From: Pandoraea pulmonicola
GTDB taxonomy: Bacteria > Pseudomonadota > Gammaproteobacteria > Burkholderiales > Burkholderiaceae
DNA: 64,000 bases
Direction of reading: 5' to 3'
Assembly: GCF_000815105.2 (NCBI RefSeq)
Contig: NZ_CP010310.2
Location: 2,294,001 to 2,358,000 of the forward strand
This document shows, piece by piece, positions 27,475 to 34,586 of this stretch. A program made the translations under genes and the position numbers. How positions within the stretch are numbered: position 1 is the stretch's first letter; every line of letters starts with the position of its first letter. The notes under the pieces are model-generated. The model ran no database searches, was not told where the DNA came from, and was given only the letters and a program-made list of their open reading frames with translations.

Positions 27475-27924
27475 TTAGCGCGCGAAACCGGCGTGCATGC
27501 GGGCGGTGGCCGCGTTGTTGACGTTGCTGACACGAAGGCTGGTCGTTTGCAGGCTGGCAGCCGTGCCGACCTGGACCGGCGTCGGGCTGACTGCCGCCGT
27601 GCGAGGTTGGCTCGGCAGCGTGAGCGACGCCTGCGTGGGTTTGGGCGAGGGTGCGGGTGGGATGACTTCGTCCCACAGGCGCACGTTGTTGGCGACGGTC
27701 TGCGTGGCGTTGACCGGTGCAACGGTTGCCGGTGCCACGCCGCCTAGATTGCCCACAAGGCCGCGCTGGAGGTTTGCTGCATGAGTGGTGGCGAGCAGCG
27801 CGTCGCTGACGGCGACCGGCACACCGCCAGTGGTCGTAAGTTCGGCGTGCGCGGAGCTCGCAAGGCACGCGCTCGCCAGACAGAACATGGCGCTGCGCGT
27901 CGTGTTGACGGTGATTTTGAACAT
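27475..27924 (-). CDS. Exported protein, LWDE family B, opposite strand of the amyloid locus
   Basis: This encodes 149 aa on the strand opposite to the amyloid operon. The signal peptide is MFKITVNTTRSAMFCLASAC onward, ending SSAHA|ELT. VSDALLATTHAA (39-50) fits the shared [IV]-x-D-x-x-L pattern, and ANNVRLWDEVIPPAPSPKP (78-96) closely matches ANGVTLWDEMPG with its Pro-rich follow-on in the first operon protein. The tail SNVNNAATARM also mirrors that protein's NGVNNVQVTRV. The two are therefore likely paralogues flanking the locus. I preferred ATG 27924 for the cleaner signal peptide; ATG 27945 is possible. Convergent with the pore gene and divergent from the LuxR-type gene. Confidence 0.72.
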   Translation of the reverse strand: MFKITVNTTRSAMFCLASACLASSAHAELTTTGGVPVAVSDALLATTHAANLQRGLVGNLGGVAPATVAPVNATQTVANNVRLWDEVIPPAPSPKPTQASLTLPSQPRTAAVSPTPVQVGTAASLQTTSLRVSNVNNAATARMHAGFAR

Positions 27925-28021
27925 GGCGTGCCCCCCGGCCTCCATCCTCCCAGCACTGCTTGTATTCTATTGCGCGATTCGAGAAAGAAAAGGAGAAAAA
28001 AGTAATGGCGGGATCCCGGAA

Positions 28022-28033
28022 ATTTACGTAAAT
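28022..28033. promoter_or_regulatory. Candidate operator: perfect 12-bp palindrome
   Basis: ATTTACGTAAAT, with a further half-site-like TTTACG four bases later, lies in the divergent gap between LWDE-B and the LuxR-type regulator. It is a plausible dimer-binding site, possibly for that regulator itself. Confidence 0.45.
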
Positions 28034-28174
28034 GCTTTACGCGGATTGCGGTTTGTCGCGCAGAGGCAACAATGGCCGGCCTCCGCTGATGAGGAACTCG
28101 CCGCCATGCGGGCTTCGCGCATAAACTGCGCTGAAAGCGAGGTGACGCCTGACGCATCGACATCACGGCAAGTG

Positions 28175-28197
28175 ACCGAAGCATTCTTCGGTTTTTG
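28175..28197 (+). terminator. Short hairpin with T run upstream of the LuxR-type gene
   Basis: ACCGAA, a six-base loop, TTCGGT and then four more T. No gene on the plus strand obviously ends here, so it could be a leader attenuator or the end of a small RNA. Confidence 0.4.
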
Positions 28198-28308
28198 CCT
28201 CGGCCCGGTCACAATACAAAACATGACGGGTCGCAAGCATCGGTGCGGCGGGCGTGACAAGAAGCGGGGCGGCGGTGCAAGGGGCCGACCGGAATGACAG
28301 GGGAAACC

Positions 28309-29034
28309 ATGCGTGTGCTGGTCGTGGGTGAGGCTGCCAGTTGGATCGGTGGCTTACAGGTCGCGTTGCATACCGAAGCCAACGCGACATCGCCGGTCCT
28401 GCGTCAGGTCGATGAAGTGACGACGCAGGACTGGGTGTGGCTGCGCGAACTGCCGTCGCGCCGCGCGCTCGTGCTCGATGAAGCCGTGGCTCGCACCCCG
28501 GCGGTCGACACATTGTGTGCAGTGGCCGTCGAATGTGTCCCGCCCGTGCCGGTCGTCGTGATCGGCGATACGGGTTTCCCCGATGAAATCATTCGCTGGC
28601 TGCAGGCCGGCATTGCCGCCTGTCTGCCGTGGCCGAGTTCCGTCGCACGCATTCGTTCGGTCTTCGATCTGGCGTTTTCCGGCGGACGCTTCGTGCCGGA
28701 AGAGGCGCTCTCGGCCCTGCTCGTCCTCTGGCGACAGGAGGCGCTCGGCGAAGCACTACCGCTCTCGCGCCTGCCGGTGTTTCCGCTCGGCGGCGACAAG
28801 GCAACGCAACTGGCCGAATCCGCGCTGCTCGGCATCTCTCAACGGCAGTACGAAATTCTCGCGCTGCTCTCCCGCGGTTTATCCATCAAAACGATCTGCC
28901 AGCAACTGGTGATCTCCGAAGGAACGGCAAAGACCCACGTGTCGGCGCTGTACCGGCGGCTCGGCGCACGCAACCGGGGCGAGGCGATCTATATCGCAGC
29001 GCAGCGCGGGGCACGTCATCTGTTCGAGACCTGA
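28309..29034 (+). CDS. LuxR-type regulator with degenerate receiver domain
   Basis: This is a 241-aa transcription factor. Residues 174-235 are a clear LuxR/FixJ helix-turn-helix (ISQRQYEILALLSRGLSIKTICQQLVISEGTAKTHVSALYRRLGA). The N-terminal part folds like a receiver (MRVLVVGEA, RALVLDEAV with a possible Asp57, PVVVIGDTG), but the acidic pair is missing and the lysine strand reads ACLPWPS, so classical phosphorylation is unlikely. This layout is that of CsgD and VpsT, regulators of curli and biofilm matrix, which act without ordinary phosphotransfer. Placed beside an amyloid locus, a matching role is a fair inference. Start 28309 follows AGGGGAAACC; ATG 28294 is an alternative. Confidence 0.82.
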   Translation: MRVLVVGEAASWIGGLQVALHTEANATSPVLRQVDEVTTQDWVWLRELPSRRALVLDEAVARTPAVDTLCAVAVECVPPVPVVVIGDTGFPDEIIRWLQAGIAACLPWPSSVARIRSVFDLAFSGGRFVPEEALSALLVLWRQEALGEALPLSRLPVFPLGGDKATQLAESALLGISQRQYEILALLSRGLSIKTICQQLVISEGTAKTHVSALYRRLGARNRGEAIYIAAQRGARHLFET

Positions 29035-29270
29035 ACGAGACCTGAAATTTCGCGCTGCGGCAGGATGTGGCCATCATGGGACCTGTCGATCGGAATTCGC
29101 GCTCAATCGTCTCGGAGGTTTCCCTTATCTGTTGGGATGCAGTTGGCCGACGGCGGGCTGGCGCGTTACGATACGACCTTCATTTGCCATTCACTTTCCC
29201 TCGCGGCCTTGCTGGGCTGCGATTCGAAGTCGACGGTCGTCGCCGTCGATGGGGCACAGGAGTCTGCGCG

Positions 29271-30590
29271 TTGTCCAAGTCGTCCAAGCCGTTCGAGTCT
29301 GCCTCGCCGCATCGCGGCGATTCTCGCGCCTTCGCCTCAGGCGCATCTTCCGAAACGTCCGATCCGTCCGCAATGGGTGCGTCCGGCTTGCCTGCGCGCG
29401 GTGCGCTCGCCGGCGTGAAGGTGCTCGAGCTCGGCACGCTGATCGCCGGGCCGTTTGCCGCCCGCATGCTCGGCGAGTTCGGGGCGGAGGTCATCAAGAT
29501 CGAAGATCCGCAGCACGGCGATCCGCTGCGCAAGTGGCGCAAGCTGCATCCGGAGGCGGGCGGCACATCGCTCTGGTGGGCGGTGCAGGCACGCAACAAG
29601 AAGTCGGTGACGATCAATCTGAAGACGTCGGAGGGGCAGGCGATCGTTCGCAAGCTCGCGGCGCAGGCCGACATCGTGGTGGAGAACTTCCGGCCCGGTT
29701 TGCTCGAACGATTCGGCCTGGGCTACGAGCAGTTGTCGGCGGAGAATCCCGGGCTCGTGATGGTGCGCCTCTCGGGCTACGGGCAGACCGGACCGTATCG
29801 CGACCGTCCCGGCTTCGGGGCGATTGCCGAGTCGATGGGCGGACTGCGCCACATCACCGGTTATCCCGACCTGCCGCCGCCGCGTATCGGCATCTCCATC
29901 GGCGACTCCATCGCGGCGCTGCATGGCGTCATCGGCGCGATGATGGCGCTGCATCACCGCAACGTGAACGGCGGGCGGGGGCAGGTGGTCGACGTCGCGC
30001 TCTACGAAGCGGTCTTCAACCTCATGGAGAGTGTTGTGCCCGAATACAGCGTGGCGGGGATGGTGCGCGAGCGCACCGGCGCGTCGCTGCCGGGCATCGT
30101 GCCCTCGAACACCTATGCGTGCGCCGACGGCATGATCGTCGTGGGCGGCAACAGCGATCCGATCTTCAAGCGCCTGATGCACGCGATCGGGCGCGCCGAT
30201 CTGGCGGAAGATCCCGCGCTTGCGCACAACGACGGGCGCGTGCCGCGCACGCAGGAGATCGACGAAGCCATCGGCGCCTGGACGCGCGCTCGCTCGATCG
30301 ACGAGGCGCTTGCCGTGCTGCAGGGGGCCGATGTGCCGGCGAGCCGCATCTATACGGTAGCCGACATGTTCAAGGATCCGCAGTTCATTGCGCGTCAGAT
30401 GATCCAGCGCCACACCTTCCCGGACGGCACGCCCATCGACCTGCCGAACGTCACGCCGAAGCTGTCGGAGACGCCGGGCCAGACGCAGTGGCTGGGTCCC
30501 GAACTCGGCGCGCATACCGACGAAGTGCTCGGGCAACTGGGTTATGATGCCGGGCAAATCAAGGCACTGCGCGAGAACGGCGTCATCTGA
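29271..30590 (+). CDS. Class III (CaiB/BaiF) CoA-transferase
   Basis: This is a CoA-transferase that moves CoA between carboxylic acids through an aspartyl intermediate. Family features: GVKVLELGTLIAGPFAARMLGEFGAEVIKIE, the ARNKKSVTINLKT segment, and the catalytic aspartate in IGISIGDSIAALHG. The start is uncertain. TTG 29271 has a good AGGAG eight bases upstream and gives 439 aa; ATG 29373 begins closer to the conserved core (residues MGASGLPARG) but has no ribosome site. The frame is also open further upstream. It is followed after 103 bp by a NitT/TauT-type importer, suggesting uptake and CoA activation of the same acid, though the substrate is unknown. Confidence 0.87.
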   Translation: MSKSSKPFESASPHRGDSRAFASGASSETSDPSAMGASGLPARGALAGVKVLELGTLIAGPFAARMLGEFGAEVIKIEDPQHGDPLRKWRKLHPEAGGTSLWWAVQARNKKSVTINLKTSEGQAIVRKLAAQADIVVENFRPGLLERFGLGYEQLSAENPGLVMVRLSGYGQTGPYRDRPGFGAIAESMGGLRHITGYPDLPPPRIGISIGDSIAALHGVIGAMMALHHRNVNGGRGQVVDVALYEAVFNLMESVVPEYSVAGMVRERTGASLPGIVPSNTYACADGMIVVGGNSDPIFKRLMHAIGRADLAEDPALAHNDGRVPRTQEIDEAIGAWTRARSIDEALAVLQGADVPASRIYTVADMFKDPQFIARQMIQRHTFPDGTPIDLPNVTPKLSETPGQTQWLGPELGAHTDEVLGQLGYDAGQIKALRENGVI

Positions 30591-30693
30591 GTCGTTCGGA
30601 ATGCGCGGGATCACGGGGCGCGACGTCGGTCGCATCCCGTAAAAAAAAGCACGTACACAAAGAAAGCACGCTGCAACCACGGAGACAATCACC

Positions 30694-31725
30694 ATGCAAA
30701 GACGTCAGTTCGTCACGGCACTGGCCGCCACTGGCCTGATCGGCGCGGGCATTCGCCCTGGCTTCGCGCAAGGCAAGCCGGAGAAGACCAGGATCGCCAT
30801 TGCCGTCGGCGGCAAGAATCTCTTCTACTACCTGCCGCTCACCATCGCCGAACGACTGAACTACTTCAAGGACGAAGGGCTCGACGTCGAGATCTCGGAT
30901 TTCGCGGGCGGCTCGAAGGCGTTGCAGGCGCTCGTTGGCGGCAGCGCCGACGTGGTTTCTGGTGCCTACGAACATACGATCCTGTTGCAGGCCAAGAACC
31001 AGTACATCCGCGCCTTCGTGCTGCAGGGACGTGCACCGCAGATCGTGTTCGGTGTATCGAACAAGACGATGCCGAACTACAAGACGCTCGCGGACCTGCG
31101 CGGCAAGAAGATCGGCGTTACCGCACCGGGATCGTCAACGAACATCATGGCCAACTTCGTGCTGGCCAAGGGGGGCGTCAAACCGAATGAAGTGGCTTTC
31201 GTCGGTGTCGGCGCCTCGTCCGGCGCACTCGCCGCGATCCGTTCGGGCAACGTCGACGCGATCGTCAACCTGGACCCGGTCATCACGATGCTCGAGCGCG
31301 ACAAGGAAATCCGCGTGATTTCGGACACGCGCACGCTCAAGGAAACGGTGTCGGTGTTCGGCGGCAACATGCCGGCCGGTTGCCTCTATACGAACGAATC
31401 GTTCATCCAGAAGAATCCGAACACCACGCAGGCCCTGACCAACGCCATGGTGCGCGCGCTGCGCTGGCTGCAGACCGCGGGGCCGTCGGATCTGATCAAG
31501 ACGGTGCCCGATGCCTATCTGCTCGGCGACCGCGCCTTGTACCTCGATGCCTGGAGCCGCGTGAAGGAAGCCATTTCGCCGGACGGGCTGATTCCCGCGG
31601 ACGGCCCGGCCACGGCGCTGCGCACGCTGCAGGCGTTCGACGAGACGGTCAAGGGCAAGTCGATCGATCTGTCGAAGACGTTCACGAACGAGTTCACCAA
31701 GAAGGCCGACGCCAAGTACAAATGA
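30694..31725 (+). CDS. NitT/TauT-type ABC transporter substrate-binding protein (NMT1/SsuA-like)
   Basis: This is a 343-aa periplasmic binding protein. The leader MQRRQFVTALAATGLIGAGI contains a twin arginine and ends GFA|QGK, so Tat or Sec export is possible. The mature protein has the NMT1/SsuA pattern: YLPLTIAERLNYFKDEGLDVEI, GGSKALQALVGGSADVVSGAYEH, LRGKKIGVTAPGS and FVLAKGGVKPNEVAFV. This family binds sulfonates, nitrate, thiamine precursors or aromatic acids; the ligand cannot be read from the sequence. It is followed without a gap (ATGATGA) by its ATPase gene. Confidence 0.9.
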   Translation: MQRRQFVTALAATGLIGAGIRPGFAQGKPEKTRIAIAVGGKNLFYYLPLTIAERLNYFKDEGLDVEISDFAGGSKALQALVGGSADVVSGAYEHTILLQAKNQYIRAFVLQGRAPQIVFGVSNKTMPNYKTLADLRGKKIGVTAPGSSTNIMANFVLAKGGVKPNEVAFVGVGASSGALAAIRSGNVDAIVNLDPVITMLERDKEIRVISDTRTLKETVSVFGGNMPAGCLYTNESFIQKNPNTTQALTNAMVRALRWLQTAGPSDLIKTVPDAYLLGDRALYLDAWSRVKEAISPDGLIPADGPATALRTLQAFDETVKGKSIDLSKTFTNEFTKKADAKYK

Positions 31726-32537
31726 TGACTGCGCCGGCTCTGAGTTTCGACAGCATTACGTGCACCTTCGTCGCGCGCGACGATCGCGCAAAGCGCTACA
31801 CGGCCGTGGCCGACACCTCGCTCGCCATTGCGCCGGGCGAGTTCGTGTCGGTCGTCGGGCCGACTGGTTGTGGCAAGTCGACGTTGCTCAACGTCGCCGC
31901 CGGTCTGTTGGCGCCGTCCTCGGGCACGATCAAGGTGTTCGGCGAGCCGCTCAAGGGCATCAACGCCCGTGCCGGCTACATGTTCCAGGCCGAAGCGCTG
32001 ATGCCCTGGCGCAACGCGATCGACAACGTTACTGCCGGGCTGGAGTTTCGTGGCGTGGCGCCCGACGAGGCGGCGGCACGCGGGCAGGAGTGGCTCAAGC
32101 GCGTGGGCCTGGGTGGCTTCGGCGATCGCTATCCGCATCAGCTCTCGGGCGGGATGCGAAAGCGCGTCGCGATGGCGCAGACGCTGATTCTGGACCCGGA
32201 CATCATTCTGATGGACGAGCCGTTTTCGGCGCTCGACATCCAGACGCGTCAGCTCATGGAAAACGAGTTGCTCGAGCTGTGGGCGGCCAAGCGCCGCGCG
32301 GTGCTGTTCATCACGCACGATCTGGACGAGGCGATCGCGCTGTCCGATCGCGTCGTGGTGCTTGCGGCGGGGCCGGGCACACATCCGATCGGCGAGTTCC
32401 GGATCGATCTGCCGCGTCCGCGCGACGTGGCGGAAATCCGCAACCATCCGCGCTTCACCGAGTTGCACGCCCAGATCTGGGATGTGCTGCGCGAAGAGGT
32501 GCTCAAAGGCTATGCCCAGCAGTTGAAGGCGGTCTGA
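31722..32537 (+). CDS. NitT/TauT-type ABC transporter ATPase
   Basis: This is the cytoplasmic ATPase subunit (271 aa) of the importer. Walker A GPTGCGKST, Q-loop FQAEALMPW, signature LSGGMRKR (Met instead of the common Gln), Walker B IILMDEP and the switch histidine ITHDLDEAI are all present. The C-terminal GTHPIGEFRIDLPRPRDVAEIRNHPRF is typical of the SsuB/TauB group. The start at 31722 overlaps the stop of the binding-protein gene. The permease gene follows after 177 bp. Confidence 0.92.
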   Translation: MMTAPALSFDSITCTFVARDDRAKRYTAVADTSLAIAPGEFVSVVGPTGCGKSTLLNVAAGLLAPSSGTIKVFGEPLKGINARAGYMFQAEALMPWRNAIDNVTAGLEFRGVAPDEAAARGQEWLKRVGLGGFGDRYPHQLSGGMRKRVAMAQTLILDPDIILMDEPFSALDIQTRQLMENELLELWAAKRRAVLFITHDLDEAIALSDRVVVLAAGPGTHPIGEFRIDLPRPRDVAEIRNHPRFTELHAQIWDVLREEVLKGYAQQLKAV

Positions 32538-32540
32538 AAC

Positions 32541-32669
32541 ATGATGTGGCACGCCATGGGGCAAATCACCGGCTTTCTGATGAGCGCATGCGGCTGGTTG
32601 CGCTGGCTCGACTGGCTGGACTGGTTCGATTTGCCGGATGGCTTCGGTCTGTTCGACTGGCTCGTGTGA
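32541..32669 (+). CDS. Possible 42-residue tryptophan-rich small protein
   Basis: A short open frame (MMWHAMGQITGF...) fills much of the unusual 177-bp gap between the ATPase and permease genes. Six of 42 residues are Trp, arranged as WLRWLDWLDWFD, and the frame ends FDWLV before TGA. AAGGCGG lies nine bases before the first ATG, inside the end of the ATPase gene. The nucleotide sequence has a short internal repeat (CTCGACTGG / CTGGACTGG), so it may simply be a slippage product. No known small-protein family is recognised. It could be a membrane-surface amphipathic peptide or a Trp-dependent leader; I cannot choose. Confidence 0.35.
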   Translation: MMWHAMGQITGFLMSACGWLRWLDWLDWFDLPDGFGLFDWLV

Positions 32670-32714
32670 GGGCTCGTCCGATCGCTCGTCTGATATTTCC
32701 GGAATTCGTTCGTC

Positions 32715-33533
32715 ATGCGTAATCGTTCGATCATGCGGCATCTGCGTTTGTGGCAATGGCTGCTGCTGGTGGCGGCATTTCTCGTGTGGTACGTCCTCAC
32801 GAGTCCGACGTTGCTGCCCGCGTTCTATTTCGACAGCCCCGACAAGGCGGCTTTCTTCTTCGGCGAGCCGCAGAAGGTACTGCTGCAGATATGGCAGTGG
32901 TTCGCCAGCGGGGAAATCTATCTGCATCTTGGCGTCACGCTGCTCGAGACGGTGCTGGCGTTTGCCATCGGCACCGTCGCGGGGCTGGCGGTCGGGCTGT
33001 GGCTCGCGCTTTCACCGAGCGCCGGGGCGTTGCTCGATCCGTACATCAAGGCGGCCAATTCCATGCCGCGTGTGATTCTCGCGCCGATCTTCGGCGTGTG
33101 GTTCGGCCTGGGCATCTGGTCGAAGGTCGCGCTCGGTGTGACGCTGGTGTTCTTCATCGTGTTCTTCAACGTCTACCAGGGTGTGAAGGAAGTGAGCCCG
33201 GTCGTGCTGGCCAATGCGCGCATGCTGGGCGCCAATCAACGCCAGCTGCTGCGCCGCGTGTATCTGCCGAGCGCCACGAGCTGGGTGTTCTCGAGCCTGC
33301 ACAACTCGGTCGGCCTGGCTTTCGTTGGCGCGGTTGTCGGCGAGTACCTGGGGTCGTCGCGCGGTGTCGGCTATCTGATTCTCCAGGCGGAAGGGACGTT
33401 CGATATCAACGCGGTCATTGCGGGCGTGCTGATCCTGACGGCGTTCGCGCTCGTGCTCGATGGACTGGTCGGCGTGGTCGAGCGGCGCTTGCTCGTGTGG
33501 CAGCCGCAGGCCGGAGAAACCGAGAAGATGTGA
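32715..33533 (+). CDS. NitT/TauT-type ABC transporter permease
   Basis: This is the inner-membrane permease (272 aa) of the importer, with about six hydrophobic helices. The segment AALSPS to LDPYIKAANSMPRVILAPIFGVWFGLG matches the SsuC/TauC family, and the coupling loop is at LANARMLGANQRQLLRRVYLPSA. The start ATG 32715 was chosen as the first Met of the frame; ATG 32733 (MRHLRLWQW) would also work. Last gene of the importer; no clear terminator follows in the next 290 bp. Confidence 0.9.
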   Translation: MRNRSIMRHLRLWQWLLLVAAFLVWYVLTSPTLLPAFYFDSPDKAAFFFGEPQKVLLQIWQWFASGEIYLHLGVTLLETVLAFAIGTVAGLAVGLWLALSPSAGALLDPYIKAANSMPRVILAPIFGVWFGLGIWSKVALGVTLVFFIVFFNVYQGVKEVSPVVLANARMLGANQRQLLRRVYLPSATSWVFSSLHNSVGLAFVGAVVGEYLGSSRGVGYLILQAEGTFDINAVIAGVLILTAFALVLDGLVGVVERRLLVWQPQAGETEKM

Positions 33534-33812
33534 CGCGTCTGGGCGGAGCGCGACCGAGCTGCGGTCGTCGTAAGGCATTTGCGTGGCAGGCGTGTGGCGA
33601 ATTCGTGGCATGGCGGTGCCCCGTCGCTTGCGAATTCGCCGTGAATGCGTGGCGCAGCGGTGTGCATTTCCGTGCCGGAGCGGGGCTGTGGAGGGGTATT
33701 GACTGGGGGAAGACGCGGCCTAGTCATCGGGGTGGATCCGAGGGGCGGGGTGGGACGTGTTGTGGCGCCGCCGATGCCGTCAAGGCGTCATATCGGCGCA
33801 CCTTTCCTCGGT

Positions 33813-33818
33813 TACAAT
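33813..33818 (+). promoter_or_regulatory. -10 box immediately before surE
   Basis: TACAAT ends six bases before the surE ATG, so the transcript would begin at or next to the start codon, implying a leaderless or nearly leaderless mRNA. No Shine-Dalgarno sequence is seen. Confidence 0.45.
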
Positions 33819-33824
33819 TGCCGC

Positions 33825-34586
33825 ATGCGAATCCTGCTCAGCAACGATGATGGGTATCAGGCGCCAGGCCTGGTCGCGCTCTACGAAGCGCTGAAGCCGC
33901 TTGGCGACATTACCGTGGTGGCGCCCGAACAGAACTGTAGCGGTGCGTCCAATTCTCTGACCCTGCAACGACCGCTTTCGGTGTTCAAGGCGCCTAACGG
34001 CTTTTCGTTCATCAACGGCACGCCGACCGATTGCGTGCACGTGGCCTTGACCGGCCTGCTCGACGAGCGTCCGGACATCGTTGTCTCGGGGATCAACAAC
34101 GGGCAGAACATGGGCGAGGATACGCTGTACTCCGGCACCGTGGCGGCGGCCACCGAAGGGTTTCTCTTCGGCATTCCGTCGTTCGCGTTCTCTCAGGTTC
34201 ACAAAGGCTGGGAACATCTGGACAGCGCCGCGCGCGTGGCTCGCGAGGTGATCGAGCGGTACATGGAGCGCCCGCTCGGCGCGCCGTTCCTGCTCAACGT
34301 CAACATTCCCAATGTGCCGTACGACCGGCTTAAGGGCGCGCTGGCGACGCGCCTCGGGAAGCGACATCAATCGCAGCCGGTCATCCGTCAGGAGAACCCG
34401 CGCGGCGAAACGATTTACTGGATCGGCCCGGCCGGCGACGCGCGCGACAGCAGCGAAGGCACCGATTTTCACGCCGTGGCGCACGATTACGTCTCGGTTA
34501 CCCCCTTGCAACTGGATCTTACGCATACCGCACGGCTTGGCGTCGTGCACGATTGGCTGGCCAGCGCAAGGGTGGTCCAGCGATGA
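33825..34586 (+). CDS. surE: 5'/3'-nucleotidase SurE
   Basis: This is a metal-dependent nucleoside monophosphate phosphatase active in stationary phase. [23 protein letters not shown] carries the paired metal-binding aspartates (NDDG), and [25 protein letters not shown] is the second conserved block. The conserved N-terminus fixes the start at 33825 although the frame is open from 33645. The length of 253 aa is normal. It overlaps pcm by four bases (ATGA) and opens the classic surE-pcm-nlpD-rpoS series. No ribosome site precedes it. Confidence 0.95.
   Translation: MRILLSNDDGYQAPGLVALYEALKPLGDITVVAPEQNCSGASNSLTLQRPLSVFKAPNGFSFINGTPTDCVHVALTGLLDERPDIVVSGINNGQNMGEDTLYSGTVAAATEGFLFGIPSFAFSQVHKGWEHLDSAARVAREVIERYMERPLGAPFLLNVNIPNVPYDRLKGALATRLGKRHQSQPVIRQENPRGETIYWIGPAGDARDSSEGTDFHAVAHDYVSVTPLQLDLTHTARLGVVHDWLASARVVQR

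Larger units (their letters stand above)
27925..28308. other. Divergent regulatory gap between LWDE-B and the LuxR-type gene
   Basis: A gap of 384 bp, partly AT-rich, with a TAGAAT on the minus strand at 27969-27964 that could serve LWDE-B, a 12-bp palindrome at 28022 and a small hairpin with T run at 28175. An ORF through it on the plus strand (27785-28297) overlaps LWDE-B antisense and looks spurious. Confidence 0.5.

Noticed and set aside
27785..28297. 170-codon plus-strand frame over the LWDE-B gene and its upstream gap
   Set aside because: Half of it is antisense to a signal-peptide protein, and the rest is non-coding in appearance without a ribosome site.
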